Source of the DNA: Haloglomus irregulare
Lineage (GTDB): Archaea; Halobacteriota; Halobacteria; Halobacteriales; Haloarculaceae
DNA length: 64,000 nt
Direction: 5' to 3'
NCBI RefSeq assembly: GCF_007421925.1
Contig: NZ_QMDX01000010.1
Coordinates: 62,001-126,000, forward strand
A model generated the notes under the pieces. It had not been told where the DNA came from, ran no database searches, and saw only the letters and a program-made list of their open reading frames with translations. The translations under genes and the position numbers were made by a program. Shown here in pieces: positions 37,647-46,878 of the stretch (position 1 is its first letter; every line of letters begins with the position of its first letter).

Positions 37647-40006
37647 TCGGATCCACCCCCCGCTTCCTCGTCGTCACTGTCGAAGGCGAAGCCGCCGAAG
37701 TCGAACTCATCGCTCTCGCCGCCGTCGGCCGCGGCCGGCTCGCCGCCACCCGCATCGGCCGGCAGGTCGAGCGCCGAGGCGAGGTCGCCGCTCCCACTGC
37801 CCTGGTAGCCCCGAAGCATCTCCTCGGCGTCCCGGAGCGTCTCGCCGGTCTCCTCCAGCATCTCCTCGCTCGCGTCCGGCCGCGGGACCATCTCCTCCTT
37901 GTTCGGGTCGATATCGATCTCGACGGACTCCATCTCCCGGAGGTCCTCCAGCGACCGCTCCAGCTGGTCGCCCGCCAGCAGCCCCAGGATGGTCTCCTGG
38001 TCGTTCATGAACGCCTGCAGGGTCGCCGCGACCTGCGTGTACGTGTTGAGCCCGTTCTCGATGAGGTAGGCCAGGACGGCCTTCCGCTGGAAGATCTCCT
38101 CGTTCAGCCGGTCCTGGTCCCACCCGCGGTCGAACATGATGCTCTCCAGGGTGTTGGACTCGCCCATCTGCAGGAACGTGTCGGTCTCGGCCTGCCACTG
38201 GTAGACGTCCTGGACGTTGATCTCGTCGTTCTCGGGCTCGTAGTGGTTGATCTCGGTGATGGACTTGTTCCGGCGGACCTTCCGCCCCTGAACCCGCGTC
38301 TGGGTCTGGATGGAGACGAGGTCCAGCGCCGTGAACATCGTCTTCGAGACGTTGATAGGGTCGGTGGTGAACCGCTTGATGACCTCGCCGACGGAGTCGG
38401 CGTGGAACGTCGTCAGGGTGGTGTGTCCCGTCGACATGACCTGGAACAGCGTCCGGCCCTCCTCGCCACGGATCTCGCCCATCACGATATACTCCGGCCG
38501 CTGCCGCAGTGCCGCCTCCAGCAGGTCGAACTCGTCGACGTCGCCCTTGTCGCCCTCCGAGAAGGAGGGCCGCGTCACGGAGGCGATCCAGTTACGCTGG
38601 GGGAGTTCGACCTCGCGGGTGTCCTCGATGGAGACGATCTTCGCCTTCGAGGGGATGAACAGCGAGACCGCGTTCAGGCTGGTCGTCTTCCCCGAGGCCG
38701 TTCCACCGGCGAAGATGAGCGACTTGTGGTTCTCGATGCAGAGCCAGAGGAACGCCATCTCGTCCAGCGAGAAGGTGTTCCAGTTGATCAGGTCGACCGG
38801 CGTGAACGGGACGTTCTTGAACTGCCGGATGGTGTAGTTCGTCCCGTGGTCGGAGACCTCCTTGCCGAGGGTGAGCTGGGCACGCGACCCGTCCGGCAGC
38901 GTCGCGTCGACCTGGGGCTGGCGCTTGCTGATGCCCTTCCCCGACCGCTGGGCCAGCTTGACGACGAAGTCGTCCAGCTCCTCCTCCCCGTGGTAGACGT
39001 TGGAGATGAGCTGCTCGTAGTCGGAGTGGTAGACGAACACCGGCGAGTTGTAGCCGTCGACGGAGATGTCCTCGACGTTGATGTCGTGCTTGATACCGTC
39101 GATGCGCTCGAAGCCGATGAAGTCCCGCCGCAGCAGGTAGAGCAGCTTGTCGATCTGGTAGCGGTTCAGCGTCTCCGGGTCCTCCTCGATGACCGCTGGC
39201 TCCGGCCGGACCCGCACCTCGCGGGCGGGGACGAGCGTCCCCTCGTCGTCGGCGTCGCCCCCCGCGCCGAGCATCCCCTTCACCTTCGAGACGACGCCCC
39301 CACCGCTGCTGCCGTTCGGCCGTGGCTCGGCACCCGCCGCGTAGAGGTCGTACCGCTTCAGCAGGTTGCGGGTCTCGTCCTCGATGACGTTCGCGCGGGC
39401 GTCCTCACCCCCCTCGACGATGACGTCGTCGCTGGAGTACTTGATAGCGGTCTTCAGCTTCGAGGAGAGGAACTCGCGCAGGTCCGCCTCGATGGGCGTG
39501 AGATGCGGCTCGATGGGGTAGTACTTCTTCTCGTTCTCCTTCTCGGAGTGGAAGATGATGACGAAGGCGTAGGGCTTGTTCACCCAGTAGCGGTCCACCT
39601 CGCGGAAGTGGGACTTCTTGACCAGCGGGACCGCCTTCTCCAGGTCGTAGCGGGTGACGACCGTCGAGGAGCCGTCGGCGTCGGAGAAGAAGGCGTCCTC
39701 GTCGACGTCCTCGTGGACGTCGACCGTCCGGTCCTCGATGATGCCGTGGAGCGCCTCGCCGACATCGCCGGCCGCGGCGAGCCGCCCCTCGGTCCGCTCG
39801 GGGTCGAACCCGAGGTGCTCCTCCGGCTCGAACGGGATTCGCTCGCCGTTCCTGTCGGTCGGCGGCGCCCCGTTCCCGTCGTAGTAGTACTCCTCTTTGA
39901 ACGCCTCCCAACCGTACGGGCCGGTCGTTGCAGGCCCCCCCTCGACGTCATCGACGGCGGCCTCCATCCCCTCCGGGTCACCGCCGTCAGCCTCGTCGAT
40001 AGCCAT
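37643..40006 (-). CDS. pilB: PilB-type secretion/assembly ATPase
   Basis: The product is 787 aa from the ATG at 40006 (a TTG two codons upstream is less likely). It has the Walker A motif GGTASGKT (434-441), an Asp-box-like SIEDTREVELPQ, the Walker B region YIVMGEIRGEEG and a His-box STGHTTLTTFHADS. These are the hallmarks of type II/IV secretion ATPases. The long N-terminal region (about 1-275) is specific to haloarchaeal pilB proteins, and the C-terminal 90 residues are acidic. It energises filament assembly at the membrane with PilC. A TATA box 27-30 bases upstream marks the operon start. Confidence 0.94.
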   Translation of the reverse strand: MAIDEADGGDPEGMEAAVDDVEGGPATTGPYGWEAFKEEYYYDGNGAPPTDRNGERIPFEPEEHLGFDPERTEGRLAAAGDVGEALHGIIEDRTVDVHEDVDEDAFFSDADGSSTVVTRYDLEKAVPLVKKSHFREVDRYWVNKPYAFVIIFHSEKENEKKYYPIEPHLTPIEADLREFLSSKLKTAIKYSSDDVIVEGGEDARANVIEDETRNLLKRYDLYAAGAEPRPNGSSGGGVVSKVKGMLGAGGDADDEGTLVPAREVRVRPEPAVIEEDPETLNRYQIDKLLYLLRRDFIGFERIDGIKHDINVEDISVDGYNSPVFVYHSDYEQLISNVYHGEEELDDFVVKLAQRSGKGISKRQPQVDATLPDGSRAQLTLGKEVSDHGTNYTIRQFKNVPFTPVDLINWNTFSLDEMAFLWLCIENHKSLIFAGGTASGKTTSLNAVSLFIPSKAKIVSIEDTREVELPQRNWIASVTRPSFSEGDKGDVDEFDLLEAALRQRPEYIVMGEIRGEEGRTLFQVMSTGHTTLTTFHADSVGEVIKRFTTDPINVSKTMFTALDLVSIQTQTRVQGRKVRRNKSITEINHYEPENDEINVQDVYQWQAETDTFLQMGESNTLESIMFDRGWDQDRLNEEIFQRKAVLAYLIENGLNTYTQVAATLQAFMNDQETILGLLAGDQLERSLEDLREMESVEIDIDPNKEEMVPRPDASEEMLEETGETLRDAEEMLRGYQGSGSGDLASALDLPADAGGGEPAAADGGESDEFDFGGFAFDSDDEEAGGGSE

Positions 40007-40032
40007 TGCCAAACGGGTTGGCGCGAGTAGGA

Positions 40033-40041
40033 GTATAAATT
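40033..40041 (-). promoter_or_regulatory. TATA box of the pilus-like operon
   Basis: On the minus strand the sequence is ATTTATAC, centred about 30 bases before the pilB ATG at 40006. No other strong TATA box lies between genes of the operon, so one promoter may serve all eight. Confidence 0.65.
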
Positions 40042-40174
40042 ACGCCCACTTTTCCGGCTCCGCCCGGGGCGGTTTATAGCCGCCTCAGACGCTCTCCGAC
40101 CGCTTCCCTGAACTGGACGACCGGGCGGTACTCCGACATATTTTGCCGGGAATCGCGACGGCCGCTGACCCGCC

Positions 40175-41371
40175 TCAGCGGGCCCCCTCGACGAACCGCT
40201 CCAGGCGGCTCATCGCCAGCTTCAGCTCCTCCAGTCCCGTCGCGTAGGAGGCCCGCAGGTGGCCGTCCCCGCCGGAACCGAACGCGTCGCCGGGGACCAT
40301 CGCGACTGATTCGGCCTCGAGCAGCTCCTCGGCGAAGGTCGAGGCGTCCGTCCACGGGTCGGGGACCTCCGGGAACACGTAGAACGCGCCGGTTGCCTCG
40401 AAGCAGTCCACCCCCATCTCCTCGAACCGCGAGAGGACGAACTGGCGGCGGCGGTCGTACTGCTTGCGCATCTCCGCCACCTCGTCACCGCAGGAGTCAA
40501 GCGCCTCGATGGCCGCGTACTGGGCCGTCGTCGGCGCCGACAGCATCGTGTACTGGTGGATGCGGTTCATCGCCTCGATGGCGCCAGCGGGCCCCATCGC
40601 GTAGCCCAGCCGTAGCCCCGTCATGGCGTACGATTTCGAGAACCCGTTGAAGACGACCGTCCGGTCGCGCATCCCCGGCAGCGCGGCGATGCTGGCGTGG
40701 TCCTCGGTGTAGGTGAGGTCCGCGTAGATCTCGTCGGAGAGGACGCCGATGTCGTGCTCCCGGCAGAACTCCGCGACCGGCGCCAGCTCCTCGATGCTCA
40801 TCGTCGCGCCGGTCGGGTTGTTCGGGTAGCAGTAGACCAGCAACTCCGCCTCCTCGGCACCGGCCTCGCGCAGCACCTCCGGGGTCAGTTTGAACTCGTC
40901 CGCGGCGCGGGTCGGCACCGGCAGCGGCTCCCCGCCCGCGAACCGGACACCCGGGTCGTAGGAGACGTAGCACGGCTCCGCGACCGCGACCGGGTCCCCC
41001 GGGTTCACCAGCGCCCGGAAGGCCGCGTCGATGGCCTCGCTCGCGCCCGCCGTGACGATGACCTCCTCGTCGGGGTCGTACGAGAGGTTCCACCGCTCGG
41101 CGTCGTCGGCGATACGCTCGCGGAGTTCCCGCATCCCCCGGTTCGCGGTGTAGGAGGTCCGGCCCCGCTCCAGCGAGGCGATGGCCGCCTCGCGGGCGTT
41201 CCACGGCGCCGTGAAGTCCGGCTCGCCGACGCCCAGCGAGATGACGTCGTCCATCTCCTCGGCCAGCTCGAAGAAGCGCCGGATGCCCGACGGCGGCGTC
41301 TCCTGCACCCGCCGGGAGGGGGTCAGCGGCTCCTCCGCCTCGGTCTCGGCCCCCGGGTCGTCCAGGCTCAT
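40175..41371 (-). CDS. PLP-dependent class I/II aminotransferase
   Basis: The product is 398 aa. Fold-type I motifs are ISLGVGEPDF, TAGASEAIDAAFRAL, YCYPNNPTGA, DEIYADLTY, and the PLP-lysine motif FSKSYAMTGLRLGY (Lys in SKSY). It transfers amino groups between amino acids and 2-oxo acids. The exact substrate is unclear (aspartate or aromatic type). Its ATG overlaps the stop of the Lrp gene by four bases. The regulator is therefore co-transcribed and may sense the amino acid handled here. Confidence 0.93.
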   Translation of the reverse strand: MSLDDPGAETEAEEPLTPSRRVQETPPSGIRRFFELAEEMDDVISLGVGEPDFTAPWNAREAAIASLERGRTSYTANRGMRELRERIADDAERWNLSYDPDEEVIVTAGASEAIDAAFRALVNPGDPVAVAEPCYVSYDPGVRFAGGEPLPVPTRAADEFKLTPEVLREAGAEEAELLVYCYPNNPTGATMSIEELAPVAEFCREHDIGVLSDEIYADLTYTEDHASIAALPGMRDRTVVFNGFSKSYAMTGLRLGYAMGPAGAIEAMNRIHQYTMLSAPTTAQYAAIEALDSCGDEVAEMRKQYDRRRQFVLSRFEEMGVDCFEATGAFYVFPEVPDPWTDASTFAEELLEAESVAMVPGDAFGSGGDGHLRASYATGLEELKLAMSRLERFVEGAR

Positions 41372-41916
41372 GGCGTGACCGAGAGCCGGTCGTCGTCACC
41401 GGTCTCCTCGAAGCGATGGCCCGCCTCCTTGTACGTGTCCATCACGTAGTGGGTCACCGTCTGCGTGATCTCGGGGACCGGCGCCACCTTCTCACTGACG
41501 AAGCGGGACACCTTCCCCATCGACTCCTCCTCGACCTCCAGCGCGAAGTCGTAGTCGCCGGAAACGAGCCGCAGCGCCTGCACCTCCGGGAACTGCGCCA
41601 GCCGGTCGGCGATGTCCTCGTACCCCGTCTCGCGGTCCAGCGACACGTTCAGTTCGACCAGCGCGTGGACGTGCTCGGACTCCGTGACCGACTCGGCCCG
41701 CTCCCAGTCCACGACCGCGGCGTACCCCTGGACCACGCCCGATGCCTCCAGGTCCGCGATGGTCGCCTCGACCGCTTCGGCGTCGAGCCCGGTCATCCGC
41801 GCCAGATCCGCCGTGGCGTAGCGGGCGTTCTCACAGAGGAGGTCCAGCAGTTCCGCGCGGGCCGCGGCATCGTCGTGGCCCCCGTCGGTCGCGGTGTCGT
41901 CCGACTGGTCACTCAT
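41368..41916 (-). CDS. Lrp/AsnC-family regulator
   Basis: The product is 182 aa. The N-terminal winged helix (LLDLLCENARYATADLARMTGLDAEAVEATIADLEASGVV) is followed by a RAM ligand domain (ALVELNVSLDRETGYEDIADRL, VSGDYDFALEVE). It is the first gene of a two-gene operon with the aminotransferase. Control of that operon in response to an amino acid is the natural inference. Confidence 0.92.
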   Translation of the reverse strand: MSDQSDDTATDGGHDDAAARAELLDLLCENARYATADLARMTGLDAEAVEATIADLEASGVVQGYAAVVDWERAESVTESEHVHALVELNVSLDRETGYEDIADRLAQFPEVQALRLVSGDYDFALEVEEESMGKVSRFVSEKVAPVPEITQTVTHYVMDTYKEAGHRFEETGDDDRLSVTP

Positions 41917-42027
41917 GTCTCCTCTCCGGGCCAGCGCGGACTAAACGCTTGCGAGTCCGTGGCAGGTGTGCGCGTGGGGTCCCAACCGCCGGATCCGGGA
42001 CCGCTTCCACCCCGCTCCTATGATAAC

Positions 42028-42100
42028 GGCGACCACGGAGACGTCTCCGCTCCGGCGCTCGGCCTCCGAGGGACTCACTGTGCTCGTCTCCGTGGTCGCC
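42028..42100. repeat. Perfect 16-bp inverted repeat with 41-base loop
   Basis: GGCGACCACGGAGACG (42028-42043) and CGTCTCCGTGGTCGCC (42085-42100) are exact inverses. They sit in a 327-base gap (41917-42243) that holds no gene. Both flanking genes read on the minus strand, so the hairpin is not between convergent genes. It could be a small palindromic mobile element or an RNA hairpin downstream of the 42244 gene's promoter-distal neighbour. No target-site duplication is obvious. Confidence 0.8.
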
Positions 42101-42243
42101 GCACCGCGCTCGGCTCACATCCGAGGCCGCCGGGAGCACGGCCGGGGGGCTCCGGCGTCGCCGTTGTCGTTCCATCTGAGGGACTGATTATCCACCGACA
42201 CCGCATTCCACAGCCCCGATCGGAACCTTCGAGCGATAACCCC

Positions 42244-43791
42244 CTACAGCTTGAAATTGCGGTCCAGGATCGCGAAATCACAGTCGAGCTCGTCCACGCG
42301 CTCGAACGTCGGGCGCGAGATGAACCGTGACGCGGCCGAGCGGTCGGCCGAGGAACCGATGATGATGAGGTCGTAGCTGGGGGCGGCGCTGGTCAGGAAG
42401 TCGACGATCTCCCCGCGGGCGACGCGGGTTTCGACGGCGCCGTTCGCGGTCTCGGCGAGATCGCCGAGCATCCGCTCGGCGTCGGGCCGGTCGCGCTCGC
42501 TCCCGACGCAGTGGCAGACTGAAATCCGCCCTCGGTCGCCGGCCAGTCGGATGGCGAAGTCGATCATCTTGTGTGCCACGTCGCCGGCCTGCCGGACGGG
42601 CACCAGCACGTCGCGCCACGCCGTCGTGTCGGGGGCATCGGGGTCGGCACATCGGTGGACCAGCGTGTCCGTGTCGCTGCCGAACAGCTCACGCACGTGC
42701 GGCGCCAGTCGGTCGTCGTCGGGCTCGTAGGGGGTGACGATGAGGTCGCAACTCGTGTCGTGTGCGGCCTGGATGATGGCGGTGCCGGGGGACTCCGGCG
42801 TGCTCTCGGCGACCAGCACTTCCGTCGGGACGTCGTAACTCGCCTCTATCTCCGCGGCGCGCGACTCCAGGTCCATCGCCGAGGCCGCGGTCGCGAGCTG
42901 CTCGGCGGCGGTCTCGGCCGAGGGCTCGACGGTCACGTGGTCGGGGGGGTTGCCGCCGTCCGGGCTGGGGGTCGGGCCGTCGTCGCCGCCGAGGGCGGCG
43001 ACCGACTCCTCACCGGACCCCTCGGCGTGGTCGCCCGAGGACCCGTCGGCCGTGGCGGCCTCCCCGGGGTCGATCAGCCCGAGCAGTACCACCTTCGCTC
43101 CCTCGTGTGCGGCGGCGATACGGGCGCCGAGGTGGGCGGTCTCCTCGGGGTGGGTGCCGCGAACCGGGACGAGGACACGGTCGTCGCCGCGGGTCGAGGC
43201 GTAGAGGTAGCGCGCCCGGCGCTCGAAGAACCGCTCGCGCCACAGCAGGAAGACGCCGGCGACGAGCAGGCTAGAGGTGGCGACGCTCAGGACGTAGGTC
43301 AGGCGGTCGGTCCGGGTGACAAGCACCAGCAGCGCCGTCGAGAACGCCGCCGGCTCCTCGAGGTCGAGTGCCCACGTCCCCGCGCCGGTGATGAGGACCG
43401 CCAGCGCGGCGCTCCCGGGGGTGACCTGCAGGGCGTTCGCGGCGGTCCCCTGCAGTGCGGCGGCGACGTTCAGTGCCGCGAGCCCGGCCACCGCGCCGAA
43501 GGTGAGGCCGCCGACGAACCGGCGCGGCGAGGCGAACTGCCCGTCGGGATCATGGAACAGCGTGTAGGCCCCGGCCGCCAGCGGCGGGAACAGCAGGAAG
43601 GAGAGCTGTCGGACCTGCCCGGAGAGGAAGGTGACCGCCGCCATCAGTAGCGGGACGAACAGCAGCGCCGACAGGTGGATGAGGTTGTTCGTGTGCTCCA
43701 GCCAGGCGCGGAAGCTCCGGACCTCCCGGCGCTCCAGCCGCCGCAGTCGGCGCCAGGTCGACCGGATCCGCCCCCGCAACCCGTCCTGCAT
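42244..43791 (-). CDS. HPP-type membrane domain fused to two universal-stress-protein domains
   Basis: The product is 515 aa. The N-terminal part has about five membrane spans with HPP-family features ([33 protein letters not shown]). A USP domain starts near 201 ([23 protein letters not shown]), with a long acidic insertion and [12 protein letters not shown] second USP domain runs from about 393 ([26 protein letters not shown]) to [22 protein letters not shown] proteins include nitrite-transport-like membrane proteins. The USP domains may bind nucleotides and gate it. A TATA-like GTTTAACG lies about 28 bases upstream. Confidence 0.88.
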   Translation of the reverse strand: MQDGLRGRIRSTWRRLRRLERREVRSFRAWLEHTNNLIHLSALLFVPLLMAAVTFLSGQVRQLSFLLFPPLAAGAYTLFHDPDGQFASPRRFVGGLTFGAVAGLAALNVAAALQGTAANALQVTPGSAALAVLITGAGTWALDLEEPAAFSTALLVLVTRTDRLTYVLSVATSSLLVAGVFLLWRERFFERRARYLYASTRGDDRVLVPVRGTHPEETAHLGARIAAAHEGAKVVLLGLIDPGEAATADGSSGDHAEGSGEESVAALGGDDGPTPSPDGGNPPDHVTVEPSAETAAEQLATAASAMDLESRAAEIEASYDVPTEVLVAESTPESPGTAIIQAAHDTSCDLIVTPYEPDDDRLAPHVRELFGSDTDTLVHRCADPDAPDTTAWRDVLVPVRQAGDVAHKMIDFAIRLAGDRGRISVCHCVGSERDRPDAERMLGDLAETANGAVETRVARGEIVDFLTSAAPSYDLIIIGSSADRSAASRFISRPTFERVDELDCDFAILDRNFKL

Positions 43792-43878
43792 CGAACGGCA
43801 AGAGCAGCCCGAGGCGTTAAACCGTTCCGCCGGCCCCCGGCCCGCCGGGGCGACCGGGACGTGACCGCCGCCCGCCCC

Positions 43879-44523
43879 TCAGCGCGCGTACCGGTGCGCG
43901 GCGGCGATGGCGGCCGCCGCCGCCAGCGGGAAGACCAGCGCGGCGGCCGGCGGGAGCGCGTAGAGGGCCGCCACCAGCGGTTCGAGCGGGCCCGCGGCCG
44001 TCGCCGGGTCCCGGAGGTCCGGCGACGCGGCGCCAACGGCGAGGAGGTACAGCGACGCGAGGAAGCCGAACCCGGAGGCCGCGAGCAGCCGGTCGTAGCC
44101 AGCGTTGCTACCGGTCCGGCGGTGCCGCCGCGCGACGAGGAGGGTTGGTGCCAGCACTGGCCCCACGACGAACAGGCCGACGAGGATGAACAGCGCCCGG
44201 GAGAAGGTGAACAGCCCGCCGGTCCCCGAGAGCGTGGCGAACACCTGGACTACCAGCGCCATGGTGAAAAAGAGGGCGAGACCGGCCCCGAGCAGCCCGC
44301 CGATGGCGACGTAGGCCTTGCAGAGACGCGACTCGGTCCGCCGGAAGGCGAAGGGGAACGTCCCGAGCAGTCCGGAGTAGGCGTCCTCGTCGGCCACGGC
44401 CGGGCCCGACTCCGCCGCCGCTGGGTCGGCCGCCGACTCCGTCTCGCCCGCGGGGGCCGCCTCGCCTGTCGTGGCGGTCCCTGCGTCCGCCGCGTCGGGC
44501 GGCGACGCCTCGGGATCGGTCAT
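43879..44523 (-). CDS. Membrane protein with four to five spans, unknown
   Basis: From the ATG at 44523 the product is 214 aa. An acidic, Ala-rich disordered N-terminus (about 1-55) precedes spans [67 protein letters not shown] and [27 protein letters not shown]. The longer frame upstream is antisense of purC. The family is not recognised. Confidence 0.83.
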   Translation of the reverse strand: MTDPEASPPDAADAGTATTGEAAPAGETESAADPAAAESGPAVADEDAYSGLLGTFPFAFRRTESRLCKAYVAIGGLLGAGLALFFTMALVVQVFATLSGTGGLFTFSRALFILVGLFVVGPVLAPTLLVARRHRRTGSNAGYDRLLAASGFGFLASLYLLAVGAASPDLRDPATAAGPLEPLVAALYALPPAAALVFPLAAAAAIAAAHRYAR

Positions 44524-44631
44524 CACCCTCTGATACGGCTGGTGGGTCGAAAAGCCGTCCGGTGTCGCGAGGACCCCGCGGCCCGGCGCCGAAGGGGAAA
44601 CCCCTTGCCGGCCGCCCGCCACCCGCCGGGC

Positions 44632-45738
44632 ATGACCAGCGTCAAGGAGTTCGTCATCGAAGCGGCCGCGACGCCGTCCGCGCTCGGCCGCGGCCGGTTC
44701 GCGTTCACGGACGACTACTCCGTCTTCGACTGGGGGAAGATGCCCGACCCCATCCCCGGCAAGGGCGCCTCGCTCTGCGCGATGGGGGCCGCCAACTTCG
44801 AACTGCTCGAGGCGGAGGGCGTCCCCACGCACTACCGCGGGGTCGTGAGCGGGGCGTCGGGGACGCCCCGAGCGAACGGCGAAGCCGTGGACAGCGCCGG
44901 CGAGGTCGTCCCGCTGGCCGAGGCCGACGAGCCACCCCGCCAGATGGCCATCGACCTCTCGCGGGTACCCGACCTCCCCCACGAGGGTCGCACCTACGAC
45001 TACGACGCGTTCCACGACGCGGCCGGCGGGAACTACGTCGTCCCGCTGGAGATCGTCTTCCGGAACACGATCCCCGTCGGGTCGTCGCTCCGGTCCCGGG
45101 CTGACCCCTCGGAGTTCGGCCTCTCCGGGTCGTGGCCCGACGAGCCGGTCGACCTGCCCACACCCCTCGTCGAGTTCTCGACGAAGTTCGAGGAGTCCGA
45201 CCGCTACCTCGACCGCGCAGAGGCCGACCGTATCGCCGGCGCTGCCGACATCGACGAACTGGAGCGGGTCGCCCGCCAGGTCAACCGGCTCGTCACCGAG
45301 CGCGCCGACGAGGCCGGGCTGAAACACGAGGACGGGAAGATCGAGTGTATCTACGTCGAGAGCGGGGCGTCGGAGACGCCCCGAGCGAACGGCGACGCCG
45401 TGAGCGGGGAGGTTCGGGTCGCCGACGTGGTCGGCACGTTCGACGAGAACCGGTTCTCCCACGACGGCCAGCAGGTCTCCAAGGAAGTCGTCCGGCAGTA
45501 CCACAAGCGCGAGCAGCCCGAGTGGGTCGCGGCCGTCGACGAGGCAAAGGAGCGCGCCAAGCGCGAGGACGTGGCCGACTGGCGCGACCGCTGTGAGCGC
45601 GACCCCGAGCCGCTCCCCGAGGGCGTGGTCGAAGCGATGAGCGACCTCTACACGGCGGGGGCGAACGCCTATCTCGACCGGGACCTGTTCGACGCGCCGT
45701 CGCTGGCCGACGCCGTCGAGCGCGCACGAGGGATCTGA
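44632..45738 (+). CDS. purC: Phosphoribosylaminoimidazole-succinocarboxamide synthase
   Basis: PurC joins CAIR and aspartate with ATP in purine synthesis. The product (368 aa) shows [28 protein letters not shown], the nucleotide-binding N-terminus, and [35 protein letters not shown] and [21 protein letters not shown] complete the SAICAR-synthase order. Haloarchaeal PurC is longer than the bacterial enzyme. Part of the excess here is two inserted peptides, [14 protein letters not shown] (about residues 73-86) and [14 protein letters not shown] (about 244-257), encoded by a repeated palindromic DNA element. Confidence 0.95.
   Translation: MTSVKEFVIEAAATPSALGRGRFAFTDDYSVFDWGKMPDPIPGKGASLCAMGAANFELLEAEGVPTHYRGVVSGASGTPRANGEAVDSAGEVVPLAEADEPPRQMAIDLSRVPDLPHEGRTYDYDAFHDAAGGNYVVPLEIVFRNTIPVGSSLRSRADPSEFGLSGSWPDEPVDLPTPLVEFSTKFEESDRYLDRAEADRIAGAADIDELERVARQVNRLVTERADEAGLKHEDGKIECIYVESGASETPRANGDAVSGEVRVADVVGTFDENRFSHDGQQVSKEVVRQYHKREQPEWVAAVDEAKERAKREDVADWRDRCERDPEPLPEGVVEAMSDLYTAGANAYLDRDLFDAPSLADAVERARGI
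44847..44889 (+). repeat. Palindromic element copy 1, in frame within purC
   Basis: A 43-base unit made of two hairpins. The first is GGGGCGTC-GGG-GACGCCCC and the second ACGGC-GAA-GCCGT. It matches the copy at 45360 at 41 of 43 positions. It is translated as [14 protein letters not shown] and lies where the SAICAR-synthase fold should tolerate a surface loop. Confidence 0.85.
45360..45402 (+). repeat. Palindromic element copy 2, in frame within purC
   Basis: Same unit and reading frame as copy 1, with hairpin loops GGA and GAC instead of GGG and GAA. All stem bases are identical. It is translated as [14 protein letters not shown]. Confidence 0.85.
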
Positions 45739-45756
45739 TCGACTCCTGGGACGGGC

Positions 45757-46737
45757 TCAGTCGTCCTCGGCGGGCGCCTCCGCGTCGGCGCCGTACTCCT
45801 CCAGTCCGTCCCCGTCGACGGGTTCGCTCGGTCGGAGCGACTGGGCCTCGTCCGGGAGGCCGAGTTGGTACTGCGACCGGTCGACCTCGTCGCGGAACTC
45901 CGTCCGGCCGTGGTAGACCGACACCGCGTCGTCCAGATGGAGGCGGACGGCCTCGACCAGCGCTTCGGCCTCGAGTGGCTGGCCGCGGCGCTCCAGCGTC
46001 TCCACGTCGGCGCCGGCGGGCGCGTCGAACGCGCGCTGGGTGATGACGGGCCCCTGGTCGAGGTCCGTGGTGACGTAGTGTGCCGTGACCCCGGCCACGC
46101 GGACGCCCTCCTCGCGGGCCTGTCGGTAGGCCTCGGCGCCGGGGAAGGCGGGCAGCAGCGACGGGTGGACGTTGATGATGCGGCTCTCGTACCGGAACAC
46201 GACGTTCGGGCTGAGGATGCGCATGTACCGCGCCAACACCACCAGGTCGATCTCGTACTCGGCGAGCAGGTCGAGGAGGCGGTTCTCGTCGGGGACACCC
46301 TTCTCGTCGCCGACGTCGTGGAAGTCGACGCCGCGCTCGGCCGCCAGCGGCTCCAGGTCCGGGTGGTTCCCGATGACGACGCTGATCTCGGCGTCGAGTT
46401 CCCCCTCCTCGCGGGCGCCGAACAGCGCCTCCAGGCAGTGGGACTCCTTCGTCACGAGCACGGCCACGCGGTCGGTCTGGCGGTCGCTCGGGAACCGCAC
46501 CTGGATGTCGACGCCGAGCTCCTCGCCGAGGTCGTGGAGGTCGTCCCGGAGCGTCTCGTCCTTGACGATCATCTCGTCCGTGTCGACGTGGAGCGTCATC
46601 CGGAAGACGCCGTCACGGACCGCCTGGTCGAGGTCCTCGATGTTGATGCCGCGCTCGAACAGCAGCGACGTGACCCGGGCGATGAGCCCCTTCTTGTCGC
46701 CGCCGACGACGACGATCTCCGTGTACTGGCGGGTCAC
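45757..46737 (-). CDS. purU: Formyltetrahydrofolate deformylase
   Basis: PurU hydrolyses 10-formyl-THF to THF and formate. From the GTG at 46737 (MTRQYTEIVVVGGDKKGL) the product is 326 aa. An N-terminal ACT domain (about 1-85) precedes the formyltransferase-fold core. The core has IINVHPSLLPAFPGAEAYRQA (catalytic Asn and His) and TDLDQGPVITQ (catalytic Asp). The frame is open to 46866 with no better start. A 11-codon ORF ends with GTGA overlapping this start. It lies between purC (convergent) and purS (divergent), in a one-carbon/purine neighbourhood. Confidence 0.9.
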   Translation of the reverse strand: MTRQYTEIVVVGGDKKGLIARVTSLLFERGINIEDLDQAVRDGVFRMTLHVDTDEMIVKDETLRDDLHDLGEELGVDIQVRFPSDRQTDRVAVLVTKESHCLEALFGAREEGELDAEISVVIGNHPDLEPLAAERGVDFHDVGDEKGVPDENRLLDLLAEYEIDLVVLARYMRILSPNVVFRYESRIINVHPSLLPAFPGAEAYRQAREEGVRVAGVTAHYVTTDLDQGPVITQRAFDAPAGADVETLERRGQPLEAEALVEAVRLHLDDAVSVYHGRTEFRDEVDRSQYQLGLPDEAQSLRPSEPVDGDGLEEYGADAEAPAEDD

Positions 46738-46769
46738 GCTACCACCGCCGCGCTCGTGAGGCTGCTCAT
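46734..46769 (-). other. Possible leader mini-ORF coupled to purU
   Basis: ATG at 46769 gives MSSLTSAAVVA, and its TGA overlaps the purU GTG (GTGA). A TATA-like TACTTTTGC lies about 27 bases before this ATG. A leaderless transcript would therefore begin at the mini-ORF, with purU reached by coupled reinitiation. Chance overlap is possible. Confidence 0.3.
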
Positions 46770-46878
46770 ACCCCTCCGAACGCCCCGGTCGGCAAAAGTA
46801 GCCCGCTCCGGGATTCGGTCCCCCCGCCCCGCTCCGCCGAACAGAACCGTTTTGTTCGGGCGCCACCCGCCCTCAGAC

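Noticed and set aside
38243-40030. 595-codon open frame antisense to pilB
   Set aside because: It is the shadow of a clearly coding ATPase gene.
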